Positions 42,533 through 50,801 of a stretch of DNA of 64,000 nucleotides are shown here, piece by piece. Each line of letters opens with the position of its first letter. Within the stretch, counting starts at the first letter, position 1. This DNA comes from Streptomyces sp. HUAS MG91 (GTDB taxonomy: Bacteria; Actinomycetota; Actinomycetes; Streptomycetales; Streptomycetaceae), in assembly GCF_040529335.1 (NCBI RefSeq), contig NZ_CP159534.1:3100001-3164000 (forward strand), read 5' to 3'. The notes under the pieces are model-generated. The model was not told where the DNA came from, made no database searches, and worked only from the letters and a program-made list of their open reading frames with translations. The translations under genes and the position numbers were made by a program.

Positions 42533-43528
42533 TCAGGCCGTGCGGGACGCCGCAATCTGCCGGGACATGATCGTCGTCAGCTCGTACGCGGTGTGCGAGG
42601 CGGCGACCGCGGTGATCTCGGCGTGGTCGTAGGCGGGGGCCACCTCGACGACGTCCGCCGACACCAGGTTGCACGATGCCAGACCGCGCAGGATCTCCAG
42701 GAGCTCGCGGGAGGTCATGCCGCCCGCCTCCGGCGTGCCCGTGCCGGGCGCGTGGGCCGGGTCGAGGCAGTCGATGTCGATGGAGATGTACAGCGGCCGG
42801 TCGCCGATGCGCTGGCGCAGCTGGTCGGCGACCTCGTCGGCGCCGCGCCGGTAGACGTCGGCCGAGGTGACGATGCCGAAGCCGAGCTTCTCGTCGTCGG
42901 TGAGGTCCTGCTTGCCGTAGAGCGGGCCGCGGGTGCCGACGTGGGAGAGGGCCGAGGTGTCGAGGATGCCCTCCTCGACGGCGCGGCGGAACGGGGTGCC
43001 GTGCGTGTACTCGGCGCCGAAGTACGTGTCCCAGGTGTCGAGGTGCGCGTCGAAGTGGAGCAGCGCGACCGGGCCGTGCTTCTTGGCGACGGAGCGCAGC
43101 AGCGGCAGCGCGATGGTGTGGTCGCCGCCGAGCGTCATCATGCGGGCGCCGGAGCCGAGGATGCCGTCGGCCGCGGCCTCGATCGTCTCGACGGCCTCGT
43201 TGATGTTGAACGGGTTCGCGGCGACGTCACCGGCGTCCACGACCTGCGCGAGGGCGAACGGCGAGGTGTCCTGCGCCGGGTTGTAGGGGCGCAGGAGCCG
43301 GGACGCCTCGCGGATGGCGTTGCCGCCGAAGCGGGCACCGGGCCGGTAGGAGACACCGGTGTCGAAGGGCACACCCACGACCGCGACGTCCGCCGAGTCG
43401 ACCTCGTCCAGGCGCGGGAGGCGCGCGAAGGTCGCCGGGCCCGCGTAGCGCGGGACGAGCGAGGAGTCGACGGGACCGACCGGACCGTTCGGGTCGGGCT
43501 GGACGCGGGGCGTCTCGTTGGGGTTCAT
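42533..43528 (-). CDS. speB: Agmatinase/guanidinobutyrase-type ureohydrolase
   Basis: A 331-residue member of the arginase/agmatinase family. Manganese ligands are seen in [10 protein letters not shown] (His), [10 protein letters not shown] (Asp, His, Asp) and [20 protein letters not shown] (two Asp). It also has the [20 protein letters not shown] loop that binds the guanidinium substrate. It releases urea from agmatine or 4-guanidinobutyrate; sequence alone does not tell which. ATG start at 43528. It is the middle gene of a likely operon: symporter, ureohydrolase, TPP enzyme, with gaps of 39 and 47 bases. Confidence 0.9.
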   Translation of the reverse strand: MNPNETPRVQPDPNGPVGPVDSSLVPRYAGPATFARLPRLDEVDSADVAVVGVPFDTGVSYRPGARFGGNAIREASRLLRPYNPAQDTSPFALAQVVDAGDVAANPFNINEAVETIEAAADGILGSGARMMTLGGDHTIALPLLRSVAKKHGPVALLHFDAHLDTWDTYFGAEYTHGTPFRRAVEEGILDTSALSHVGTRGPLYGKQDLTDDEKLGFGIVTSADVYRRGADEVADQLRQRIGDRPLYISIDIDCLDPAHAPGTGTPEAGGMTSRELLEILRGLASCNLVSADVVEVAPAYDHAEITAVAASHTAYELTTIMSRQIAASRTA

Positions 43529-43567
43529 GCGCGGGTGCCTTCTTCCTGCGGTCTTTCCTGCGGGGGG

Positions 43568-45046
43568 TTACTGGGCGGCGGCCACGGGGGTGGCGGCCGG
43601 CTCGGACTCGGGGGCACCGCGTCCGGCGAGCCGCTCGCGCCAGTGGGCGAGGACGGCGGCGTCGGTCGGCCGGGTGGCCAGGGAGACGACGACGTAGACG
43701 ACGAGGGACGCCGACAGGCCGTAGTAGACGGGCTCGTTGGCGAGGATCCCGAACTTCATCATCAGACCGATGACGGAGAGGCCGCCGACGGCGACGGAGG
43801 CGAGGGCGCCGGTGCCGGTGCCGCGCTTCCAGATCAGCCCGCCGAGGATCGGCACGAGCAGGCCGGCCACGAGCAGGTTGTAGGCGACGGTCAACGCCTC
43901 GACGACGTTGTTCAGGATGATCGAGGTGATGATCGCGACGACGCCGAGGACGAGGATGAAGATCCGGTTGCCCTTGACCTCGTCGTGCTCACCCTCGGGC
44001 GCCGCGTCCGGCTTGATGCCGCGCAGCCGCTTCCAGATGTCGTTGTTGGCGACGGTGGCGCAGGCGATCAGGGCGCCGGACGACGTCGACATGACGGCGG
44101 CGAGCGCGGCGGCGAGCACCAGGCCGCGGATGCCGACGGGCAGCTCGTCCTTGACGATCTGGGCGAACGCCTCGTCGGCCTGGCCCAGGCCCTTCGGGTA
44201 GATGACCTTGGCCGCGGTGCCGATGACGGCGCCGCCGATCGCGTAGAGCAGGCAGTAGACGCCGGAGACGGTGCCGCCCCAGCGGGCCACCTTGTCGTTG
44301 CGGGCGGTGAACACGCGCTGCCAGATGTCCTGGCCGATGAGCATGCCGAACGTGTAGATCAGCACGTACGTGAAGATCGTCTCGCCGCCGATGCCCAGCG
44401 GGTCGAAGTACGAGGTGGGCAGCGCGGCCTTCATCTCGCTGAAGCCGCCCGCCTTGACCACGGCCACCGGCAGCAGGATCAGCAGCACGCCGATCGTCTT
44501 GACGACGAACTGCACCATGTCGGTGATGGTGATGGACCACATGCCGCCGAGCGTCGAGTAGGCGACGACGATGGAGCCGCCGATGACGATCGCCAGCCAG
44601 CGCGGCACGTCGAAGAGGACGTCGAAGATCGTGGCGTACGCGATCGTGGAGGTGACCACCAGCATCAGCGTGTACGCCCACATCACGATGCCGGAGATCA
44701 TCCCGGCGCTGCCGCCGTAGCGCAGGTCGAGCATCTCCGAGACGGTGTAGACCTTCAGGCGGGCGATGCGCGCCGAGAAGAACAGCGACAGGGCGAGGAT
44801 GCCGAGGCCGATGGTGAAGACCATCCAGGCGCCCGACAGGCCGTACTGGTAGCCGAGGCCGACGCCGCCGATGGTGGAGGCGCCGCCGAGGACGACGGCG
44901 GCCATCGTGCCGGAGTACATGGCGGGGCCGAGGCGCCGCCCGGCGACCAGAAAGTCGCTCTTGGACTTGGCGCGGCGCATGCCCCACCAGCCCATGGCCA
45001 GCATGCCGGCCAGGTAGAGGACGATCACGATGTAGTCGACGGCCAT
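43568..45046 (-). CDS. Sodium:solute symporter (SSS family)
   Basis: A 492-residue transporter with about 13 helices. SSS features are SDFLVAGRRLGPAMYSGTMAAVVLGGASTIGGVGLGYQYG near 29-70 and the later GLVLAAALAAVMSTSSGALIACATVANNDIWK, whose Ser-rich segment binds Na+. ATG at 45046 is fixed by a strong AAGGAGG site; the frame runs open further upstream without support. It is the first gene of the ureohydrolase operon and most likely imports that pathway's substrate (a guanidino compound, polyamine or purine derivative). Divergent from the PucR gene. Confidence 0.9.
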   Translation of the reverse strand: MAVDYIVIVLYLAGMLAMGWWGMRRAKSKSDFLVAGRRLGPAMYSGTMAAVVLGGASTIGGVGLGYQYGLSGAWMVFTIGLGILALSLFFSARIARLKVYTVSEMLDLRYGGSAGMISGIVMWAYTLMLVVTSTIAYATIFDVLFDVPRWLAIVIGGSIVVAYSTLGGMWSITITDMVQFVVKTIGVLLILLPVAVVKAGGFSEMKAALPTSYFDPLGIGGETIFTYVLIYTFGMLIGQDIWQRVFTARNDKVARWGGTVSGVYCLLYAIGGAVIGTAAKVIYPKGLGQADEAFAQIVKDELPVGIRGLVLAAALAAVMSTSSGALIACATVANNDIWKRLRGIKPDAAPEGEHDEVKGNRIFILVLGVVAIITSIILNNVVEALTVAYNLLVAGLLVPILGGLIWKRGTGTGALASVAVGGLSVIGLMMKFGILANEPVYYGLSASLVVYVVVSLATRPTDAAVLAHWRERLAGRGAPESEPAATPVAAAQ

Positions 45047-45182
45047 GGGGCAGCCCTCCTTCACACACTTCGGTGGCGTGTCGTGCGGGGAAACGGACCC
45101 GGCTTCCTCGTCACGGGGACATCCGCCCGTACCCGTACTCACCGGTCGGGACGACCTTAGGTGGCTGGAAAGCGTCGCTGAA

Positions 45183-45230
45183 GTGTACGTTTCCTCTACT
45201 CATCGCGTACGAACCAGAGGAAACGCACAT
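45183..45230. promoter_or_regulatory. Inverted repeat at the PucR/symporter divergent promoter
   Basis: Perfect arms CGTTTCCTCT (45188-45197) and AGAGGAAACG (45216-45225), with an 18-base spacer, extend to 13 of 15 matched positions. The right arm contains the ribosome site of the pucR gene, so binding there would also block its translation start. A PucR operator is the likely meaning. Confidence 0.6.
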
Positions 45231-45231
45231 C

Positions 45232-46653
45232 ATGTCCTCCCCGTCGCCGGGCGCCGTGCCCCCGCTGTCCACCGTGCCGCTGAGCGCCCTGCTGACCCGG
45301 ACCGAGCTGGGGCTGCGGCAGCTCGCGGGGCCGCCCGCCGAGGAGGTGCCGGTCCACTCGGTCCACACCTCGGAGCTGTCGGACCCGAACCCGTACCTGC
45401 TGGGCGGCGAGCTGCTGCTGACGGCGGGCGTGCACGCGCCGGACGAGACCGGGACCGACGCGTACTACGACGGCTATGTGGAGCGGATCGTCGCGGCGGG
45501 CGCCGCCGCGCTGGGGTTCGGCGTGGCGCCGGTGCACGACACGGTGCCGTCCGGTCTGGTGGCGGCGTGCGAGCGGCGGCGGCTGGCGCTGGTGGAGGTG
45601 CCGGAGCGGACCACGTTCAGCGCGGTCGGCCGCGCCCTGTGGGACCTGATGACCGCGGTGCGCCATCTCGAACTGCGCCGGGTCACCGAGGCGCAGCAGG
45701 GTCTCGCCACCGCGGCCGCCCGGCCCGATCCGGTCCCCGCCGTCCTGCGCCAACTCGCCCAGCGCACGGGCGGGTTCGCGGTTCTGCTCGGCCCCGATGG
45801 CACCGAGCCGCAGCGCGCCGGGACCCCGCCGTCCGAGGCGGCGGAGGCGGCCCTCGCCGATCTGGTGCGGGTGGTGCTGCCCGCGACGACCCGGCTCTTC
45901 CCGACGCCCGCGTCCGCCTCGGACGAGGTGGCCGGCGTGCAGCTGTCGGCGTACGCGCTCGGCGGCTCCGGCGACCGGGCGCTCGGCCTCGCCACCGGGA
46001 CGCGGGCGCCCGGCGACCACACCATCGCGGGGGTCGCGGTCGTGCTGCTCTCGCTGTTGCAGGGCGAACACCAGTCGACCGGTGACGTACGGCGCTCCGC
46101 GGCGCTGGTCCGGCTGCTGCTCGGCGACGGTCCCGGGGACGCGGACGGGCTGCTCGATGCCCCGGGCGGCTGGCGGGTGGTGCACGCGCAGTCGCAGGGC
46201 ACCCGGCCGGTGCCGCCGCTCGGCACTCCGCTGGTCGACGCCACCGCCTCTCTGGTCCGCGCGCTCGTTCCGGCCGGCCAGGACGTCGTCGCGCACGACG
46301 GCTGGACGCTGGGCGTCTCCGCGCCGGCCGGGCCCGGTGAGCTGCGCTCCGCGTCCGTGCAGGCGGCCCATGCGCTGGCCCGCGCCCGCGCGCTGCGCAT
46401 CCCGCTGGTCCGGCACCGGGCCGACACCCCGGCGCCGGTCGTGACCGCGCTGGCCGACCATCCGGAGCTCCGGCGGACCCTGCGCACCTGGCTCTCCCTG
46501 CACGGCAGCTGGGACCGCACGGCGAACGCGCTCGGGGTGCACCGGAACACTGTGCGGCAGCGGGTTGCCAAGTGCGGGGTGCTGATTTCGGCGGACCTGG
46601 ACGACCCGGACATCCGCATGGAACTGTGGTTCGCCCTACGGGACCTCCCGTGA
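45232..46653 (+). CDS. PucR-family transcriptional regulator
   Basis: A 473-residue PucR/CdaR-like regulator. The N-terminal purine-catabolism domain runs from about 15 to 135 ([34 protein letters not shown]). A central GGDEF-like segment follows, and a C-terminal helix-turn-helix (LRTWLSLHGSWDRTANALGVHRNTVRQRVAKC). The family controls purine, allantoin, GABA, proline or polyamine use. ATG at 45232 with AGAGGA upstream. It is divergent from the symporter-ureohydrolase-TPP operon, its probable target. Confidence 0.9.
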   Translation: MSSPSPGAVPPLSTVPLSALLTRTELGLRQLAGPPAEEVPVHSVHTSELSDPNPYLLGGELLLTAGVHAPDETGTDAYYDGYVERIVAAGAAALGFGVAPVHDTVPSGLVAACERRRLALVEVPERTTFSAVGRALWDLMTAVRHLELRRVTEAQQGLATAAARPDPVPAVLRQLAQRTGGFAVLLGPDGTEPQRAGTPPSEAAEAALADLVRVVLPATTRLFPTPASASDEVAGVQLSAYALGGSGDRALGLATGTRAPGDHTIAGVAVVLLSLLQGEHQSTGDVRRSAALVRLLLGDGPGDADGLLDAPGGWRVVHAQSQGTRPVPPLGTPLVDATASLVRALVPAGQDVVAHDGWTLGVSAPAGPGELRSASVQAAHALARARALRIPLVRHRADTPAPVVTALADHPELRRTLRTWLSLHGSWDRTANALGVHRNTVRQRVAKCGVLISADLDDPDIRMELWFALRDLP

Positions 46654-46696
46654 CCCCGCGTCTCCCTCCCACCTGCGGCTCCGGCGGGGGCTGGTC

Positions 46697-47545
46697 TCAG
46701 TACAGCTCGGGGCGGCGGTCGGCGAAGACGTCGTTGTGGGCGCCCAGGGACTTGTCGCGGGCCGCTCCGAGATCACAGGAGGCGAGCAGCAACGCCGACC
46801 CCGCCGTCGGCACCCGCCCGGCGACGGGGAACCCATCGGGGTCGACGATCACCGAGCCCCCGGTCCAGACGACCCCGCGCTCGTCCCCGGCCCGATCGGC
46901 CACGGCAACGTACATCCGGTTCCCGGCGGCAGCCGCCTGCGCCTTGGTCACCTCGGCGGGCCGCTCCCCCTCGGGCCGGGGAAAGAGCGGCCAGTTCACG
47001 GGCGCGCACAGCAGCTCGGTCCCGGCGAGAGCCGCCCGCCGCACCCACTCGGGGAACTCCAGGTCGTAGCAGACCATGACACCGATCCGCCCGACCCCGT
47101 CGATGTCGACGGTCGGCGGCGCCTCGTCACCGGGGACGAAGAAGTCCTTCTCGGTGCCGAAGAGGTGCGCCTTGCGGTAGACGGCGCGCAGCTCGCCGGC
47201 CGGGTCGATGACGACGGCCGAGTTGCGGACGCGGTCGTCGGTGTCGAGCTCGGCGAGCCCCGCGACCAGCGTGACGCCGTGGCGCCGGGCGGCCGCCGAC
47301 CAGGCGGTGACGGTCGGCCCGTCCAGCGGTTCGGCGAGGGCGCGTGCCTCGGCGACGGAGTCGAAGACATAGCCGCTGTTGGCGAGTTCGGGCAGGACGA
47401 CGACCCGGGCACCGGCGCGGGCGGCGGCCTCGATCGCCTCCTCGGCGGCGGCCAGGTTCTCGGCGACGTCGCCGACCCCGAGGGCGAGCTGGGCGCAGGC
47501 CACGGTGGTCATCGGCCGGCCGTCCCGCTCCGTGGAGTCGTTCAT
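46697..47545 (-). CDS. Carbon-nitrogen hydrolase (nitrilase superfamily amidase)
   Basis: A 282-residue amidase. The Glu-Lys-Cys triad is complete: Glu in VVVLPELANSGYVF, Lys in VYRKAHLFGTEKDFF, Cys in IGVMVCYDLEFPEWVR. The Asn-rich loop common in omega-amidases is replaced by LLCAPVNWPLFPRPEGE. Next to a ureohydrolase and TPP enzyme it may hydrolyse 4-guanidinobutyramide or another amide of the same pathway; this is inference. ATG 47545 (GGGAAGG upstream) or ATG 47512 could start it. It converges on the pucR gene with a 43-base gap. Confidence 0.86.
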   Translation of the reverse strand: MNDSTERDGRPMTTVACAQLALGVGDVAENLAAAEEAIEAAARAGARVVVLPELANSGYVFDSVAEARALAEPLDGPTVTAWSAAARRHGVTLVAGLAELDTDDRVRNSAVVIDPAGELRAVYRKAHLFGTEKDFFVPGDEAPPTVDIDGVGRIGVMVCYDLEFPEWVRRAALAGTELLCAPVNWPLFPRPEGERPAEVTKAQAAAAGNRMYVAVADRAGDERGVVWTGGSVIVDPDGFPVAGRVPTAGSALLLASCDLGAARDKSLGAHNDVFADRRPELY

Positions 47546-47690
47546 CGCGGAGCCTTCCCTTTCGCCGTACGGGGGCGCGCGGGCGCACGCCTGGTGACGG
47601 CTGGACCCTAACCCGCGCCCCCGGGGCCCGTCTCCGCCCATCCGGCCAAATGCCGATCACGCACCTGGACACGGCGTACGGGACCGCGGG

Positions 47691-48668
47691 TCAGCAGTCG
47701 GCGCTCTCCTGCCGCTCGGGGCCGGGGACGATCTCCGGTTCCCGGACGGCGGCGCGCGCCCGCGCCCGCGACCGGGAGACCGCGACGCCGGCCAGGCAGA
47801 GCGCGCCGCCGAGCAGGGTCAGCCAGCCGGGCACCTCGTCCAGGAACAGCCAGCTCAGCAGGACCACGATGGCGGGCACGGCGTACGTCGTCGCGCCCAT
47901 CTTCCCGGCGGGCGTGCGGGCCAGGGCGTACGTCCAGGTGGTGAAGGCCAGCGCGGTGGGCACGACGCCGAGGTAGACCATGTTGAGCGTCGCGGACACC
48001 GGCGCCCGGGACGCCTCCGAGACGAGCTGTCCGGAGAACGGCAGGCAGACGGCCGTACCGATCAGGCAGGCGAACGCGGTGACCTGGAGCGGGGAGCCGT
48101 ACGACAGGGCGGGCTTCTGGGAGACGACACCGACCGCGTACGCCACGGCGGCCAGCAGGCACAGCACGACACCGCCGACCAGCTCACCCGTGCTGCCCCC
48201 GACGTCCCCGGAGCCCGACGACATCGACAGTCCGACGACGACGGCCCCCGCGAAGGACACCAGCATCCCGGCGAGCAGCCGCGGCGGCAGTCCCTCGCCG
48301 AGCAGCCGGGCGGCGAGCAGCGCCATCAGGATCGGGCCCACGTTCACCAGGAGCGCGGCGGTTCCGGCGTCCACGAGCCGTTCGCCCCAGTTCAGCGCCA
48401 CCATGTACCCGCCGAACCAGACGACGCCCGAGATCAGGATCCCGCGCCAGGCGCCGCGCGGCGGCAACCCTTCGCGGCGGATCAGCACCAGCGCGACCAG
48501 CACCACCGACCCGGCGAGCAGCCGCCCGAGGGCCAGCGCTCCCGGCGAGTAGGCGGCTCCCGCGCTGCGGATGGAGACGAAGGCGGAGGCCCAGGCGAGC
48601 ACCGTGAAACAGACGGCGCCGACGGTGAGCGGGCCGGGTGCGGCGGGACGCGGGTCCGATGAGGTCAT
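47691..48668 (-). CDS. EamA/DMT-family transporter
   Basis: A 325-residue ten-helix drug/metabolite transporter with two EamA repeats: TVGAVCFTVLAWASAFVSIRS onward, and LVGGVVLCLLAAVAYAVGVVSQKPAL onward. It ends in a basic, cytosolic tail. The substrate is unknown; amino acid or metabolite export is typical. ATG start at 48668, set by the family N-terminus. It is divergent from the conserved 'phosphatase' gene (128-base gap) and 145 bases downstream of the amidase start on the same strand. Confidence 0.87.
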   Translation of the reverse strand: MTSSDPRPAAPGPLTVGAVCFTVLAWASAFVSIRSAGAAYSPGALALGRLLAGSVVLVALVLIRREGLPPRGAWRGILISGVVWFGGYMVALNWGERLVDAGTAALLVNVGPILMALLAARLLGEGLPPRLLAGMLVSFAGAVVVGLSMSSGSGDVGGSTGELVGGVVLCLLAAVAYAVGVVSQKPALSYGSPLQVTAFACLIGTAVCLPFSGQLVSEASRAPVSATLNMVYLGVVPTALAFTTWTYALARTPAGKMGATTYAVPAIVVLLSWLFLDEVPGWLTLLGGALCLAGVAVSRSRARARAAVREPEIVPGPERQESADC

Positions 48669-48796
48669 ACGAGGGAGCGTACGGAGAAAACCGGGCGGCG
48701 AGCACCGGAATATCGAGGACCGGAGCGGCAGTGGCCCTGGTCCCACTCCGCGGAACCGATCGGCACCTCCCGGCGGCCCCCGGCACAATGGGAGCC

Positions 48797-49600
48797 ATGC
48801 CGATACCCGGGATTCCCAGCGACAGTCCGACCCGCGCCGCCCTGATCGACCACCTCGTCCGCACCCGCATCGCGGGCGACGTGGCCACGCCCCGCGAGAA
48901 CAACCTCTCCCACTACCGCAAGCTCGCGAACGGCGACCGGCACTTCTGGCTGGGCCTGGAACTCGGCGACCGCTGGACCGACGAGCAGGACGTGCTGTCG
49001 GTGATGGCCGAGCGCTGCGGTGTCGTGGACGACGCCGAGCACCGTTACGGCCAGGACACCATCGACCCGGAGCTGACGGTCGACGCCCTGGAGCGGATGG
49101 CGGCCCGGCTGCGCAAGGCGGCCGAGGACCGCCAGCGCGTGCTGTTCGCGACGGGGCATCCGGGCGGGCTGCTCGACGTGCACCGGGCGACGGCTGCCGC
49201 TCTGCGCGCGGCCGGCTGCGAGATCGTGGTGATCCCCGAGGGGCTGGCCACCGAGGAGGGCATGGTCTTCCAGTTCGCGGACGTGGCGATGCTGGAGCGC
49301 GGGGCGACGCTGTGGCACACGCACTCCCCGGACCCGATGACGCGCATCCTGGACGGCCTGGAGCGCGAGGGCCGGCCGCTGCCCGATCTGGTCGTCGCCG
49401 ACCACGGCTGGGCGGGGTGCGCGGCCCAGCGCGGAGTCGACTCCGTCGGGTACGCGGACTGCAACGACCCCGCGCTGTTCGTCGGCGAGGCCGAGGGCAC
49501 GATGCAGGTGACGGTCCCCTTGGACGACCATGTCACGAGCCCCCGCCACTACGACCCGATGACGGCCTACCTCCTGGCGTCGGCAGGCCTTCTCGACTGA
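48797..49600 (+). CDS. Conserved actinobacterial 'phosphatase'-annotated protein
   Basis: A 267-residue cytosolic protein of a family that, from memory, is often annotated only as 'phosphatase' in Streptomyces. Notable conserved parts are HLVRTRIAGDVATPRENNLSHYRKLANGD at the N-terminus, VLFATGHPGGLLDVHRATAAAL, LWHTHSPDPMTRILDGL and VVADHGWAGCAAQRGVDSVGYADCNDPALFVGEAEG. His and Asp residues in these could bind metal, but no standard phosphatase motif is clear. ATG 48797 preferred; ATG 48788 is possible. Repeat copy F follows. Confidence 0.7.
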   Translation: MPIPGIPSDSPTRAALIDHLVRTRIAGDVATPRENNLSHYRKLANGDRHFWLGLELGDRWTDEQDVLSVMAERCGVVDDAEHRYGQDTIDPELTVDALERMAARLRKAAEDRQRVLFATGHPGGLLDVHRATAAALRAAGCEIVVIPEGLATEEGMVFQFADVAMLERGATLWHTHSPDPMTRILDGLEREGRPLPDLVVADHGWAGCAAQRGVDSVGYADCNDPALFVGEAEGTMQVTVPLDDHVTSPRHYDPMTAYLLASAGLLD

Positions 49601-49654
49601 TCCGCCGTCTGCCCCACGAGCTCTCGTCGCAACCCGCGGCCCGGTGGCCGCTTC

Positions 49655-49744
49655 TCGCGCAGTTCCCCGCGCCCCTGAAAGGCCTGCGGCCTTCAGGGGA
49701 AGCTGCGCGCAGCGCATGCTTCAGGGGCGCGGGGAACTGCGCGA
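49655..49744. repeat. Intergenic repeat, copy F
   Basis: Left arm at 49655-49678, right arm at 49721-49744, loop 42 bases with GGCCTGCGGCC. It lies between convergent genes ending at 49600 and 49780, 54 and 35 bases from their stops. Confidence 0.9.
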
Positions 49745-49779
49745 CCGGCCACGACGAGAGCCGCACCCGGCAACGGCGC

Positions 49780-50754
49780 CTACCAGGGCTCCAGCCCCGC
49801 CTCCCGGCGCTGGGCGAACCCGGGCGTCGGATCCAGGTACACCCGCCGCACCGCAGGAAACCGCTCCTGCAACCGCCGAGCGGCATCTTCACAGGCCCAC
49901 TCGATCTGCGCGGCGGTGGACGCGTCCCGGAAATCGACCTTGGCCGCGACCAGCGCCTCCCGAGGCCCCTGCACCAGCGTCGTCAGCTCCAGCACACTCT
50001 CGACGTGCTCGATGCCGAGCAGCAGGGTCCGGATCTCGGCACGCACGGACCGCGGCAACGGCCGCCCCACCAGCAACGCCGCATTCGACCGCCCCAGCAC
50101 CCACGCCACCCACAGCAGCAGCGCCCCGATGCACAGCGAAGCGACCCCGTCCCACACCCCGGACCCGGTCAGCTGCCCGCCGAGCAGCCCGCCGGCGGCC
50201 AGCAGCAGACCGGCGAGGGCGGCGCTGTCCTCCATGACGACGGCCTTCACGGCGGTGTCGGGCGTGTGCTTCAGATACGTACCGACGGGCGCCTTGTACC
50301 GGGCGGCCTCCCCCCGCGCCTGCTTGACGGCGGTGCGCAGCGAGAAGCCCTCCAGCAGGAAGGCGACGGCGAGCACGATGTAGGAGACCAGCGGGTCGCC
50401 CAGGTCCTCCCCCGCGATCAGCGTGTGGATGCCGTCGTAGAGGGAGAAGACGGCGCCGCCGACGAAGGTGGCGACGGCGGCGAGCAGCGCCCACACGTAC
50501 CGTTCGCCGCCGTGGCCCAGCGGATGGTCCTCGTCGGCGGGCTTCGCGCCGCGCTTGAGGGCCGTGAGCAGCATCAGCTCGGTGACGGTGTCCGCGAACG
50601 AGTGCGCGGCCTCCGACAGCATCGCGCTGGAGCCGCTGATGAGCCCGGCGACGACCTTGGCGAGCGCGATGCCGAGGTTGGCCGCCGCGGCGACGAGCAC
50701 CGTGAAGACGCTCTCCCCACCGCCCTGCTCCGCGTCGTCGAAACCGTCCGTCAC
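49780..50754 (-). CDS. Cation diffusion facilitator family metal exporter
   Basis: A 324-residue CDF protein with six helices. The metal site of helix II and the following loop is seen in AMLSEAAHSFADTVTELML (His and Asp), and that of helix V in VMEDSAALAGLLLAAGG (Asp). DHPLGHGGERYVW is the usual His-rich cytosolic loop. A C-terminal metallochaperone-like domain ends the protein. Zn2+ or Mn2+/H+ exchange is likely. GTG at 50754 is chosen because the transmembrane domain begins 15 residues later; the longer open frame upstream overlaps the thioesterase gene. A palindrome lies in its leader. Confidence 0.87.
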   Translation of the reverse strand: MTDGFDDAEQGGGESVFTVLVAAAANLGIALAKVVAGLISGSSAMLSEAAHSFADTVTELMLLTALKRGAKPADEDHPLGHGGERYVWALLAAVATFVGGAVFSLYDGIHTLIAGEDLGDPLVSYIVLAVAFLLEGFSLRTAVKQARGEAARYKAPVGTYLKHTPDTAVKAVVMEDSAALAGLLLAAGGLLGGQLTGSGVWDGVASLCIGALLLWVAWVLGRSNAALLVGRPLPRSVRAEIRTLLLGIEHVESVLELTTLVQGPREALVAAKVDFRDASTAAQIEWACEDAARRLQERFPAVRRVYLDPTPGFAQRREAGLEPW

Positions 50755-50766
50755 CGCATGGCCGCT

Positions 50767-50790
50767 GTCCCGTACATCCACGTACGGGAC
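50767..50790. promoter_or_regulatory. Palindrome in the CDF gene leader
   Basis: Arms GTCCCGTAC and GTACGGGAC pair perfectly around six bases, 12 bases before the CDF start on the minus strand and 11 bases past the thioesterase stop. It could be a metal-responsive operator, a terminator, or a translation-blocking hairpin. Confidence 0.55.
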
Positions 50791-50801
50791 CTTATGTCCG
50801 A

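Noticed and set aside
42524..45160. Open frame of about 878 codons opposite the ureohydrolase and symporter
   Set aside because: No domain or start signal; both genes below it are certain.
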